Assembly (NCBI GenBank): GCA_913020045.1
Contig: CAJWBE010000002.1
Location: 124,001-188,000 of the forward strand
DNA: 64,000 bases
Direction of reading: 5' to 3'
DNA from: an uncultured Oleiphilus sp.
GTDB lineage: Bacteria; Pseudomonadota; Gammaproteobacteria; Pseudomonadales; Oleiphilaceae
Part shown: piece by piece, positions 56,889 to 64,000 of the stretch
Layout: each line of letters begins with the position of its first letter
Position numbering within the stretch: position 1 is the first letter of the stretch
Program-made: the position numbers and the translations under genes
Notes under the pieces: model-generated
The model's input: only the letters and a program-made list of their open reading frames with translations
What the model was told of the DNA's origin: nothing
Databases searched by the model: none

Positions 56889-57305
56889 TTAAAACCTGAT
56901 AATGGTCTTGCTGCGATCATACAAGTCTTGAATTGACTTGGTGTTAAGTAGCTCGAAGTGAACCCCTTGAATAATATGTTTTTCAGGGTGCAGGTCACGT
57001 TCGAATAAGCTGTGACTTTCAACCGCCAACATTGACACGCCATAAAATGAAAGGGCATTGATCATTTTTTCAAGGCTCTTTTGCTGTAACGCATCCGGCG
57101 CCTGCTCAGACATCAGCTGGTATACGCCGTCCTCGATAAATAGCAGTGCAACTTTTTGTTCAAACGTTCCCGCTGCAAGCGCTAGGTCCAGCGCCTCGTT
57201 AGCACTGGCCGAAGAGTAGGGCGCCTGTTGAAGAACAATTAATAGGTCGAATTTGCTTTCGATGGCCGTGTCTTCATTCGAAATTTCGTCAAGCTCTATG
57301 GTCAT
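56889..57305 (-). CDS. tusC: Sulfur relay protein TusC
   Basis: 138 aa DsrF-like subunit. QQAPYSSASANEALDLALAAG, then VALLFIEDGVYQL, is the DsrE/F fold pattern. The ~15-residue N-terminal extension before the core is acidic. It lies 3 bases after tusD. Confidence 0.92.
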   Translation of the reverse strand: MTIELDEISNEDTAIESKFDLLIVLQQAPYSSASANEALDLALAAGTFEQKVALLFIEDGVYQLMSEQAPDALQQKSLEKMINALSFYGVSMLAVESHSLFERDLHPEKHIIQGVHFELLNTKSIQDLYDRSKTIIRF

Positions 57306-57308
57306 CCG

Positions 57309-57707
57309 TTACGCTCCGAAGGTCACGAGTCTGTCAGATACTGAATTAGCCTCGACCAGCTGCCCCAGGCCGGACAGGTCAAACCCTTCTGCGAGGTTAG
57401 CTGCGGGTAAATTATGCCGTTTCGATTCCGTATCGTTTAGTACACCACGACGCGCTGCGGCGGCAATGCAGGTTACGAAGTCTAGCGAATGCTCTTTTTG
57501 CAAAGACTGCCATGCCTCATAGATGTTGAACTCGTCTTGTGGCGGTGCGCTCAGTCGCGTGCTGGTGTGTACGCCATCCTGATAAAAGAACACGCGATAG
57601 ACTTCATGGCCCAACGAAATAGCTGCTTGTGTGTAACGAAGTGCTGAATAGGCGGCTTGAGAATTATAGGGACTGCCGAGCACTAGAATAGAAAGTTTCA
57701 ATGTCAT
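57309..57707 (-). CDS. tusD: Sulfurtransferase TusD
   Basis: 132 aa DsrE-like subunit that accepts sulfur from TusA. Active-site Cys80 in DFVTCIAAAARRG. Starts LSILVLGSPYNSQAAYSAL, with VFFYQDGVH. First gene of tusDCBE. Confidence 0.94.
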   Translation of the reverse strand: MTLKLSILVLGSPYNSQAAYSALRYTQAAISLGHEVYRVFFYQDGVHTSTRLSAPPQDEFNIYEAWQSLQKEHSLDFVTCIAAAARRGVLNDTESKRHNLPAANLAEGFDLSGLGQLVEANSVSDRLVTFGA

Positions 57708-57717
57708 ACCTTTAAAA

Positions 57718-57745
57718 GAAAAAAGCCCCGCAAAGGCGAGGCTTG
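57718..57745 (-). terminator. Intrinsic terminator of yccA
   Basis: On the minus strand AAGCCTCGC pairs with GCGGGGCTT (one G-U pair) around CTTT, followed by a T-rich run. It lies between yccA and tusD. Confidence 0.8.
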
Positions 57746-57760
57746 ATCAGTATCTTAAAG

Positions 57761-58471
57761 CTAGTCGTCGCCACCGAATGCCGACAGAATGCTTAACAAG
57801 CTCAAAAAGAGGTTGTAAATAGAGACATACAAACCAATTGTCGCCATTACATAGTTGCGCTCACCGCCGTGAATGATATTGCCTGTTTCGTACAAAATGG
57901 CTGCTGAAGAAAACAAGACAAACCCTGCTGAGATAGCAAGCTGCAAACCAGGAATGTTCATGAAGAAGCCAAGAAGCATTGCGCCGATTAAGACAAAAAA
58001 GCCTGCCGTAATGAAGCCTGCTAAAAAGCTGAAGTCTTTACGCGAAACAAGCGCGTATGCAGAAAGGCCAAAAAACACAAAAGCGGTTAGCCCTAAAGCA
58101 TTAGCCACTACAGGCATAGCGCCGGCACCCGCAAACATGCCAATGATTGGTCCCAGCGTATAACCCATAAAGCCAGTCAGCGCGAAAGTACTCACGATTC
58201 CCCAAGCGCTATTGCGAAGCTTGGCGGTCAAAAAGAACAAACCATAAAAACCAACCAAAATTACAATGAAGTTTGGACGCGGCATGTTCATTGAAAGGTA
58301 AGCAACCACAGCTGAGAACGTAATTGTCAGCCCAAGCAGCATATAAGTATTCTTCAAAACCGCAGAGGCCTCAGCGCCGACTAGCGCCTCAGGCTGCGAA
58401 CCCATCACTGATCCCAATTGGTCGCTTTGCGCGTTGGCCGCTCGAGATTGTGGAAAACGATTGTCCTGCAT
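57761..58471 (-). CDS. yccA: Bax inhibitor-1/YccA family membrane protein
   Basis: 236 aa with seven membrane helices after a 40-residue polar N-terminus. GYTLGPIIGMFAG and the C-terminal ILYETGNIIHGGERNYVMATIGLYVSIYNLF are the BI-1 signatures. E. coli YccA modulates FtsH proteolysis. CGGAG ribosome binding site. The yccA-tus neighbourhood matches that of E. coli and Pseudomonas. Confidence 0.93.
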   Translation of the reverse strand: MQDNRFPQSRAANAQSDQLGSVMGSQPEALVGAEASAVLKNTYMLLGLTITFSAVVAYLSMNMPRPNFIVILVGFYGLFFLTAKLRNSAWGIVSTFALTGFMGYTLGPIIGMFAGAGAMPVVANALGLTAFVFFGLSAYALVSRKDFSFLAGFITAGFFVLIGAMLLGFFMNIPGLQLAISAGFVLFSSAAILYETGNIIHGGERNYVMATIGLYVSIYNLFLSLLSILSAFGGDD

Positions 58472-58637
58472 GGTATTGCTCCGTTTGATGCTTACCGAAT
58501 ATAAAAATTTTTAGTACGTAGTACCTACTACCTTATAGTAATGGCGAAAATTCAAAATACAACACACAAAAAAGATAAGGTCTAACTGTGCTTAGGACCA
58601 CTCAAAATAAGATTGGTTTCAATCTAGGAATTAACCG

Positions 58638-58665
58638 TTGACAGTAAAAAAAAATCAGGTAATAT
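58638..58665 (+). promoter_or_regulatory. tRNA-Ser promoter
   Basis: TTGACA (58638-58643), 16 bases, TAATAT (58660-58665), then a GC-rich discriminator GCTCCCCGC, typical of stringently controlled stable-RNA promoters. It lies 38 bases before the tRNA. Confidence 0.75.
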
Positions 58666-58702
58666 GCTCCCCGCTGTCGCCGAGAGGGGGCAGTAATGTT
58701 GC

Positions 58703-58793
58703 GGTGAGCTGCCAGAGCGGTTGAATGGACTGGTCTTGAAAACCAGCGAAGGTTAATAGCCTTCCCGGGGTTCGAATCCCTGGCTCACCGCCA
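58703..58793 (+). tRNA. tRNA-Ser (anticodon UGA)
   Basis: Acceptor GGTGAGC pairs with GCTCACC, discriminator G and encoded CCA. Anticodon loop CTTGAAA is on a 5-bp stem (CTGGT/ACCAG), so the anticodon is UGA. A long variable arm (GAAGG...CCTTC) and TTCGAAT T-loop confirm a class II serine tRNA. Length 91 bases. Confidence 0.96.
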
Positions 58794-59362
58794 TTTTCTC
58801 CTTTTAAATCAATCTCTTATTCTAGTTGTTTAGCTTTGGTGCATTTCTCAAGCCTTATGACGCGGTTATTCGAGCGTTAAATCCTTAAATAGTCCAATTT
58901 CTTTTAGATCAGGCCGTTTCGTTGCCGATATCTTCTGATACCTCAGTACGATCCAAGTAGTTCCTAGATTTCCAATTGCTAGCAGAAGCGCTGCTTTTAA
59001 TTAGAGCAGAAAGAGTAACTTCGCCATTCTGATTTAAGCGGCCTTTCGCCAACCTTTTAATCGTAAATGCTATTCTCCTGAATGGTCACTATCTTGATTA
59101 GTCGTTCCATTCCAGCTTTGGGCACAAAGCACTCCTTTTTGCTTTGACTAAACAATACGCAAAGTTGCGCTCTAGAAAGGCGCCCTCTGGGGCATCAATG
59201 GCAAAGAAGCAGGCCTCGACTAAAGTTTTAATTCTATTGATCATGTCAATAAGCAGACATTTTTGAGGGGGCGTCTAGGAGAAGTATCTAGTTCAAAGCG
59301 GATTGTAAATATATTAGTTTGCGTGACAATCATCCGCTATTAAACGTCGTTCCTGTTTAGTG
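58794..59362. other. Gene-poor stretch after tRNA-Ser with decayed minus-strand frames
   Basis: No intact recognisable gene. Two open stretches on the minus strand share one frame: 59098-59244 (48 codons from an ATG) and 58909-59073 (54 codons). They are separated by three stops within about 15 bases. Neither is recognised. No repeat of the tRNA 3' end was found, so an integration event is not shown. Confidence 0.4.
58909..59244 (-). pseudogene. Possible decayed ORF, minus strand
   Basis: Reading from ATG 59244: 48 codons with coding-like composition (AIDAPEGAFLERNFAYC) up to a TAA at 59098-59100. After two further stops the same frame stays open for 54 codons (RLNQNGEVTLSALIKSS) to a TGA at 58909-58911. 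This may be a broken gene of ~115 codons, or chance. No family recognised. Confidence 0.25.
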
Positions 59363-60256
59363 TTAATAATCAGAAAACTCCGACACCAAGAAATCAAAGA
59401 CTCGTCTGATTCGACGGTTGGTTCGGAATTCATTGTGGGTAACTAGCCATATGTCCATGGTAATCAGAGGAAGATTGGAGGTAACCACGCGTTCAACCAG
59501 CGGCTCGTTATCTCCTATTTCTTCTAGCGTGGCAGAAATTGCCGCTCCTTGTTTGACCAATTCCCATTGAACTATATGGCTATTTGAAATAACTGGAAAG
59601 TTTTTCCGAGTTAGATTGAAGCCCTTAGAATTGAGCAAAGTCATGAGGCGACCTGGTTTCTCAGTATCAATAAAGTTCGCCTTGTTCAGCTCGGCGATTG
59701 ATGGAGGGTCACTCAGTTGCCGCAGATAGTTTTTGGCTGCGTAGAGGTGACCTCGAACACTGCACAGTTTTTTGGCAATCAACTCTGGCTGTGTTGGACG
59801 TACACTCCGAATCGCAATATCAGCTTCTCTTCGATTGAGATCGCGTATCTCGTTGCTTGAATAGATCTCGATGTCAATGCCAGGCTCCACTTCCCGCAGA
59901 GTCTTGATCATGCGTGGCAGCATAAACGTGGAAAGGAGTTCGGAAGCGGTGATGCTGACATCGCCCTCGATTACATCTGATTTGCCTGAAGCCGATAACG
60001 AAAACTGGTTAGCAGCATCCCCCATCAGTCGCACATGTTCCAATAATTTGATCCCATTAGGTGTTAGCTCCAGGCCGCGACCCCGTCGGGTAAACAGATC
60101 AAATCCAATTTCACTCTCGAGCGCTGCCACCTGCCGCCCTAAGGTAGGTTGCGTCATTCCCATTGACCGCGCTGCCGCAGCTAGAGAGCCCTCTTCCGCC
60201 GTTACTAAAAAAGCCCGAGCACGGTTCCAGTCGAATGTTATTGATTTCCAATCCAT
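59363..60256 (-). CDS. LysR-family transcriptional regulator
   Basis: About 297 aa from ATG 60256 (an upstream ATG at 60268 adds 4 residues). The winged helix-turn-helix is at about 8-65 (NRARAFLVTAEEGSLAAAARSMGMTQPTLGRQVAALE). A substrate-binding domain follows. The effector is unknown. Divergent from a small lipoprotein gene, which it may control. Confidence 0.9.
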   Translation of the reverse strand: MDWKSITFDWNRARAFLVTAEEGSLAAAARSMGMTQPTLGRQVAALESEIGFDLFTRRGRGLELTPNGIKLLEHVRLMGDAANQFSLSASGKSDVIEGDVSITASELLSTFMLPRMIKTLREVEPGIDIEIYSSNEIRDLNRREADIAIRSVRPTQPELIAKKLCSVRGHLYAAKNYLRQLSDPPSIAELNKANFIDTEKPGRLMTLLNSKGFNLTRKNFPVISNSHIVQWELVKQGAAISATLEEIGDNEPLVERVVTSNLPLITMDIWLVTHNEFRTNRRIRRVFDFLVSEFSDY

Positions 60257-60300
60257 ACAAATATGCATACCTGAAGTTAATTTTTCATTGTATCGGGGTC

Positions 60301-60314
60301 ATCAATGTATTGAT
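60301..60314. promoter_or_regulatory. Candidate operator between the LysR and lipoprotein genes
   Basis: ATCAAT-GT-ATTGAT is a 14-base dyad lying about midway between the two divergent starts (60256 and 60356), a typical place for LysR autoregulation. The spacing does not match T-N11-A exactly. Confidence 0.35.
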
Positions 60315-60355
60315 AGAGTTGTCGCTTCTTAATAACGTTTACAAAGTTGATAGAG

Positions 60356-60679
60356 ATGAAATTACCTACCATTGCATTATTAGCAGTAGCACTATCGCTC
60401 GGCGCATGTGCGAACTTGATTCAAACTGCCTCCATTTCCGAAGCGTATAAGCACTATGAGCGTCAGCAATACGATCGCACCTTGGAGCTGATCACGCAGG
60501 CAGAAAACGCAGAGGAAATGTCAGATGAAACGAAAGCAGAGCTGACCTATTTAAAAGCAATGACTTACGAGGATCTAGGTGAAGCTGAGACAGCTAACAC
60601 CCTATACGAATACTTGGTTCAGGAGCATGGCAATTCGCAATACGGGTATCTGGCTGTCAAGAACTTGAAAGTCAACTAA
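60356..60679 (+). CDS. Small TPR-like lipoprotein
   Basis: 107 aa from ATG 60356. Signal peptide with lipobox LGAC (LSLGACANL). The mature part reads as two or three helical TPR-like hairpins (AYKHYERQQYDRTLELI, KAELTYLKAMTYEDLGEAETANTLYEYLV). Probably an envelope protein-protein adaptor. Function unknown. Confidence 0.7.
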   Translation: MKLPTIALLAVALSLGACANLIQTASISEAYKHYERQQYDRTLELITQAENAEEMSDETKAELTYLKAMTYEDLGEAETANTLYEYLVQEHGNSQYGYLAVKNLKVN

Positions 60680-60727
60680 TCAACGTTAGCCATCCAGTTT
60701 TAGCAATTTTTACCTGAGACTTTACAA

Positions 60728-61414
60728 ATGAAAGACATCATTGTTTGGGCAATACATACCCCTGCGGGAACGATCGTCTTGGTAGCAGCTGTCCTTGCAA
60801 TGTACGCAAAGAAAGGAAGTGCACTTCATAGGAAGGCGGGTTCCTATTTTACTGTATCCATGATGGTCATGCTGGTTTCGGGTATAGCCGCTGCTTACCT
60901 CAAAAATTCCATCGATGACATGATGTTGGGTGCAATAGTGTTGTATACCGTGTTTACCGCTTGGCTGGCCGCTCACCATAAAAAGAATGAAACTGGACTC
61001 CTTGAAGTAACTGCTTTGATATGGGTTGTCGGTTTCGGCATTATCGCATTTGCTATCAGTCTGGGTTGGCAAGAGGTAATTGCACCCTTTGCCTATCTGA
61101 TGTGGGGTGGTTTAGCGATCCTGCTTGCATTGGGTGACATCCGTAACCTTTACCATTCAGGACTTTCTGGCACTCAACGTATTATTCGCCATGTCTGGCG
61201 CATTGGCTTTTCACTAGTATGGGCTGCATTAGCATTCACCGACAAAATCGTGAAAATGGTGGGAGCTAATCTTAAGAGCATGCAGGGAGAAGAGCTGTTA
61301 TTCATTGTGGCGATACCAACGATGCTCATACTGATTACCATCGTATATTGGATAATCAAAATATTGTTTTTCTCCCGCGATAAATTGGCGCCTTACGCCT
61401 CGCCAACTGAATAA
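60728..61414 (+). CDS. DUF2306-like membrane protein
   Basis: 228 aa with about six or seven hydrophobic segments. The start HTPAGTIVLVAAVLAMYAKKG followed by LHRKAGSYF is the pattern of DUF2306/DoxX-like integral membrane proteins, in which the His and Arg-Lys motif recur. No function is known. It lies 49 bases after the lipoprotein. Confidence 0.7.
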   Translation: MKDIIVWAIHTPAGTIVLVAAVLAMYAKKGSALHRKAGSYFTVSMMVMLVSGIAAAYLKNSIDDMMLGAIVLYTVFTAWLAAHHKKNETGLLEVTALIWVVGFGIIAFAISLGWQEVIAPFAYLMWGGLAILLALGDIRNLYHSGLSGTQRIIRHVWRIGFSLVWAALAFTDKIVKMVGANLKSMQGEELLFIVAIPTMLILITIVYWIIKILFFSRDKLAPYASPTE

Positions 61415-61438
61415 GGAAAACTGGAAAACTGGAAAACT
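61415..61438 (+). repeat. Three tandem copies of an 8-base unit
   Basis: GGAAAACT repeats three times exactly, immediately after the stop of the DUF2306-like gene, and continues into GGGGTCAGGTCTTGCA. The latter resembles sequences I associate with REP-like/transposase-linked termini, but this needs a search. Confidence 0.6.
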
Positions 61439-61491
61439 GGGGTCAGGTCTTGCATGGTGCATATCAAACTCAAAGCAGAATAATTTGCGTT

Positions 61492-61557
61492 TAAGGTTAG
61501 CGAGTAGTGGACTTCCCAGGTATTGCTAGAAATTTTCTAACCTTAGTTGGGAAGTCC
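61492..61557. repeat. Interleaved inverted repeats (pseudoknot order)
   Basis: Arm A TAAGGTTAG (61492-61500) pairs exactly with CTAACCTTA (61537-61545). Arm B GGACTTCCCA (61509-61518) pairs exactly with TGGGAAGTCC (61548-61557). Order A-B-A'-B' means both stems together would form an H-type pseudoknot, or they are alternatives. Confidence 0.7.
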
Positions 61558-61798
61558 AGCCTGCTGCCTTCCATTCGAGCATTCTGAATGAGGGTGCCAG
61601 CGAGGCGCTATCTATCAAACTCTCGAATGCAGACTTAAATCCGAGAGCTGCGCTAGTTAACAAGTAAGGACAGGCATCCCATCGTAATGACTCGGTGTCA
61701 GAGGATAGTCTCTTTGACGCTTAGCTAGTCTTCAATAAGCTAGTTCAACCGACTAGTAGAAATATGACCTGAGTAAGCCGGTTAGACCAAAGCTAGCG

Positions 61799-61833
61799 TC
61801 ATATAGCGTCTTTAAAGTGAGAACGCTATATGA
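61799..61833. repeat. Perfect 11-bp hairpin next to a 16-base palindrome
   Basis: TCATATAGCGT and ACGCTATATGA flank a 13-base spacer. The last base overlaps the palindrome AATGGCCTAGGCCATT (61833-61848). No T-run follows. It is about 70-120 bases before the ImpA-like ATG and may be an operator or leader structure. Confidence 0.6.
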
Positions 61834-61916
61834 ATGGCCTAGGCCATTTGGGGAATACCTGAACGGCACTACCTTCTCTATATTGACGCCACTATCCATA
61901 GAGTAAGGTTTTAGGT

Positions 61917-64000
61917 ATGTCTACGCGTTCATTATTAATTCTATCATTGCTTACCAGCACTATACTGATGACCGCTTGTGGCGGTGGAAGTGGGAAAAGC
62001 GGCGCAGATAGTGATTCGCAGCAGCCAAGTTTTGGTGGAAATAGCTCTCAAGTAAACCCAGATGAAGGTGAACCGAGTCAAACAACTGATAACGAGCGAG
62101 TCACTATGGCCATGGCCTCTGGTGACCCTTCGCAGCTGCCAGATAGTGCCAGCCCGATTATCAGTAGAATTCGAACCGTTATCGAAGAACAGAAAGCCGA
62201 AATAGAAAACGTGTTGCGAGCAATTTACGGCAATAACCGCATCGATTATCTGCCAAACAGAAACTCTCAATTTTTGACCTTCAGTCAGCGTGAAGGAGTT
62301 TATCCGTTGATTCGAGGTAATAAGGGGCTTAGTTTGGCGGCGGCGGTGGATAACGACGGTCAGCGCAGCGCAGCCTTTGGCACCAATATTATTCGTAGTA
62401 TGAATGATGGCAGCTATCAGGAATACGAAGAGAATTTCATCAGCCTTCTGGGCTGGTTGCTTGACCGCAGCACTCTTAGTGTTGGAGAACGCGCAACAGT
62501 AAGCTTGGCGTTGATGGATAACACAACGGCAAGCCGAACAACCTCATGGATTAATGATCATTTTGAAAAGTGGGAAGTCACGCATTGCGCTGATGAAAGC
62601 ACTTTAAAAAATTGCATGGCTAATGCGACTTTAGTTATTACGGGCTCAAGTACGGGGGCCGGTAACGCTGTTGCGACGTCCGCACTAGAGGGCGCACAAG
62701 CGAATGGCGCTGCATTGCTCTATGTGCACCTTCATAGCTGGAATACGGCCGCGCTAACCAATTCGGTGCTGTCAGTAATGAATCTTACTATGCAAGATCC
62801 AGGTGGTTCGGGTAACTATTTCTCGAAGGACACAGCTAGTTGGGATAACTATCAGCAAATGCTCGAAGCTGCGTGGGATTTGGAGGATATTTATCAACTG
62901 GTCAACAGCATAGACGACAGTACGTTTAGTTTTGACCTAAGCAATTGTGCTACCGATTCAGGCTGCGACGCTTCATTCGCTGCAGAGTTTAAAAATGTTA
63001 TTGCAGTGCTTCGTTCATCGATTCAAGGATTAGACAAAAACAAGATCAATATTTTTGATCTCGAAGGCTACCAGGTTGAAAAACTATTGGTGTTGTTGGG
63101 CGACTTTTATCGTCGCAGTATTGAATATCCAATGGATGTTATAACCAGTAACTCTGATAGCTTTTTACAAGCCTATTTTGCGGATCATTTAGTGTATAAC
63201 AGCCGCGCCTTTAACCCTGTGCAACCAGATTTAGGAAACTTTAGTCGTTCTGATTTTAGCCATATTAGGCCTAGCGACAAAACGGTTAGCTTGGTTAGTA
63301 AAAAGAGTTTCCGTTCCGCGGGCGTTTACGCTCTCCCTGGGCAGACCGTTTCGATAACACGCAATGACAATAGTGATGTGAATGTATCGGTATTTATTAA
63401 CACTCAGCGTTCCGCTTCGACAAAAGAATTCGGTAGCAATCAATATAATCGGCCAAAGTTTCTAAAATCTACGTCGTTTAACATTAAGTCTGGAGAAACG
63501 ATTCAGCTAACTTCACCTTATGGTGGCCCAGTCCAGCTCTCTTTCAGTGCGAATGATGAGCCGGTTGAGTTGCACTTTCGGGACATTGGTTTACATCCTC
63601 ACTGGTCCAGTCCGGCTGACAATACCGTTTTTGCTGAGCAAATGGCAGCGGGTGACTTTGATTGGGCAGAAGTAGTCACGCCACACTTTGAAATTCATTC
63701 CCAGCTAACTAAATTACGAAACACCTTAGCCAATGAACATTTTGAAGGTGCCGAATCGTTAGCTAACGGTACTGAGCAATATATCCACAACTACCCTCAT
63801 GTGCTTGCCGGCTTTCAAGGGCCAGGGATTGATGTGATTCCTGAAATCCATGACTTCGCTGAACTCAAAGGGTGGACTATCAACAACCTCGATATGGTCA
63901 AACATATGAATGCTGATCAGCCCACCTGCGGAGCAGGTTGTTCTGGTAACCCTTATGACGCAGGGTGGGATTTTAACCCCATTGGTCATGGCGACATTCA
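61917..64000 (+). CDS. ImpA-like metalloprotease lipoprotein (partial, cut by window end)
   Basis: The frame is open from ATG 61917 (AAGG 8 bases upstream) to the window edge, 694 codons. A signal peptide ends at a lipobox TAC-GGG (LMTACGGG), so it is a lipoprotein. Following a Ser/Asp-rich linker, the block MASGDPSQLPD and the region around LITGSSTGAGN resemble the N-terminal part of ImpA-family (M88/M60-like) proteases. The last ~150 residues (LHPHWSSPADNTVFAEQMAAG, then GAGCSGNPYDAGWDFNPIGHGDIH) lead into what should be a zinc HExxH motif, cut off here after DIH. ImpA of Pseudomonas cleaves O-glycosylated host proteins. Exact family should be confirmed with the missing part. Confidence 0.7.
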   Translation, partial: MSTRSLLILSLLTSTILMTACGGGSGKSGADSDSQQPSFGGNSSQVNPDEGEPSQTTDNERVTMAMASGDPSQLPDSASPIISRIRTVIEEQKAEIENVLRAIYGNNRIDYLPNRNSQFLTFSQREGVYPLIRGNKGLSLAAAVDNDGQRSAAFGTNIIRSMNDGSYQEYEENFISLLGWLLDRSTLSVGERATVSLALMDNTTASRTTSWINDHFEKWEVTHCADESTLKNCMANATLVITGSSTGAGNAVATSALEGAQANGAALLYVHLHSWNTAALTNSVLSVMNLTMQDPGGSGNYFSKDTASWDNYQQMLEAAWDLEDIYQLVNSIDDSTFSFDLSNCATDSGCDASFAAEFKNVIAVLRSSIQGLDKNKINIFDLEGYQVEKLLVLLGDFYRRSIEYPMDVITSNSDSFLQAYFADHLVYNSRAFNPVQPDLGNFSRSDFSHIRPSDKTVSLVSKKSFRSAGVYALPGQTVSITRNDNSDVNVSVFINTQRSASTKEFGSNQYNRPKFLKSTSFNIKSGETIQLTSPYGGPVQLSFSANDEPVELHFRDIGLHPHWSSPADNTVFAEQMAAGDFDWAEVVTPHFEIHSQLTKLRNTLANEHFEGAESLANGTEQYIHNYPHVLAGFQGPGIDVIPEIHDFAELKGWTINNLDMVKHMNADQPTCGAGCSGNPYDAGWDFNPIGHGDI

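Larger units (their letters stand above)
61415..61916. other. Structured noncoding region upstream of the ImpA-like gene
   Basis: About 500 bases without a convincing ORF. In order it holds the 8-base repeats, two interleaved inverted repeats (61492-61557), an IR CATTCGAG/CTCGAATG (61572-61579 and 61622-61629), a perfect 11-bp hairpin (61799-61833) and a 16-base palindrome AATGGCCTAGGCCATT (61833-61848). No T-runs follow, so none is an obvious terminator. Confidence 0.5.

Noticed and set aside
61599-61800. Integron attC site
   Set aside because: GTTAAC- and GTTAGAC-like stretches occur but not in the RYYYAAC...GTTRRRY arrangement with a paired stem.
61944-62270. Minus-strand open frame of 108 codons
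   Set aside because: It lies antisense inside the ImpA-like gene, has no recognisable domain, and its composition reads as a shadow of the plus-strand frame.
58703-64000. Attachment-site repeat of the tRNA-Ser 3' end
   Set aside because: I looked for a second copy of the TTCGAATCCC...CCGCCA end in the rest of the window and saw none.
1-64000. CRISPR array, rRNA operon, insertion sequence
   Set aside because: No regularly spaced direct repeats, no rRNA sequence and no intact transposase were recognised.

Overview
The window reads as one chromosomal segment of a gammaproteobacterium, probably a marine, non-enteric lineage near the Pseudomonadales/Cellvibrionales. This rests on gene order: proA-nadD-rsfS-rlmH-mrdA-rodA-mltB-rlpA-dacA-ybeD-lipB-lipA, then lepA-lepB-DUF4845-rnc-era-recO-pdxJ-acpS, and tusDCBE next to yccA and a tRNA-Ser. 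All are typical of that class. No plasmid, prophage or CRISPR signature was seen.

Layout. 1-2900: the tail of a membrane protein, trmH, a MATE efflux pump and a transglutaminase-like protein. 3073-3800: two adjacent Bor-like lipoproteins. 3926-7651: the nucleoid-associated protein YejK and sulfate activation genes cysDN. 7861-18985: a long plus-strand run for proline, NAD, ribosome maturation, the elongasome and cell wall, and lipoate. 19075-27275: an ABC1/UbiB-type kinase, then lepA, lepB, DUF4845, rnc, era, recO, pdxJ, acpS. 27308-36646: two envelope barrel-type proteins and a signalling neighbourhood (hybrid histidine kinase, PilZ, 7TM-GGDEF, CheW-like, PilZ-like) around gdhA. 36729-48226: a DRR-motif small protein, a Lon-type protease, an AlkB-like dioxygenase, an M23 peptidase, a high-molecular-weight FabG, a coiled-coil membrane protein, a degenerate HD-GYP protein, an AmpG-like transporter and a TPR-sulfotransferase. 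48310-57707: sulfur and methionine genes (DUF934, cysI, metH, nfuA, ybiB, tusEBCD). 57761-58793: yccA and tRNA-Ser(UGA). After the tRNA gene density falls: decayed frames, a LysR regulator, a small lipoprotein, a DUF2306-like membrane protein, about 500 bp of structured noncoding DNA, and the start of a large lipoprotein metalloprotease (ImpA-like) cut by the window end.

How the genes work together. Sulfur metabolism recurs: CysDN activates sulfate, CysI with DUF934 reduces sulfite, MetH makes methionine, TusDCBE relays sulfur to tRNA, and NfuA and LipA handle Fe-S and lipoyl groups. The cell-wall cluster joins synthesis (PBP2, RodA) with remodelling (MltB, RlpA, DacA). Several signalling proteins carry c-di-GMP-type domains, and some have lost key residues.

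Most notable observations: CysN carries a C-terminal domain that looks like an APS kinase without its P-loop; the hybrid kinase lacks the glycine boxes of its ATP lid; the HD-GYP protein lacks two expected metal ligands; the metH/nfuA intergenic region holds a MetR-like dyad; two inverted repeats interleave in pseudoknot order upstream of the ImpA-like gene; and the UbiB-type gene has no good standard start codon. I did not find a clearly new multi-gene system. All identifications come from motif and sequence recognition without database searches.
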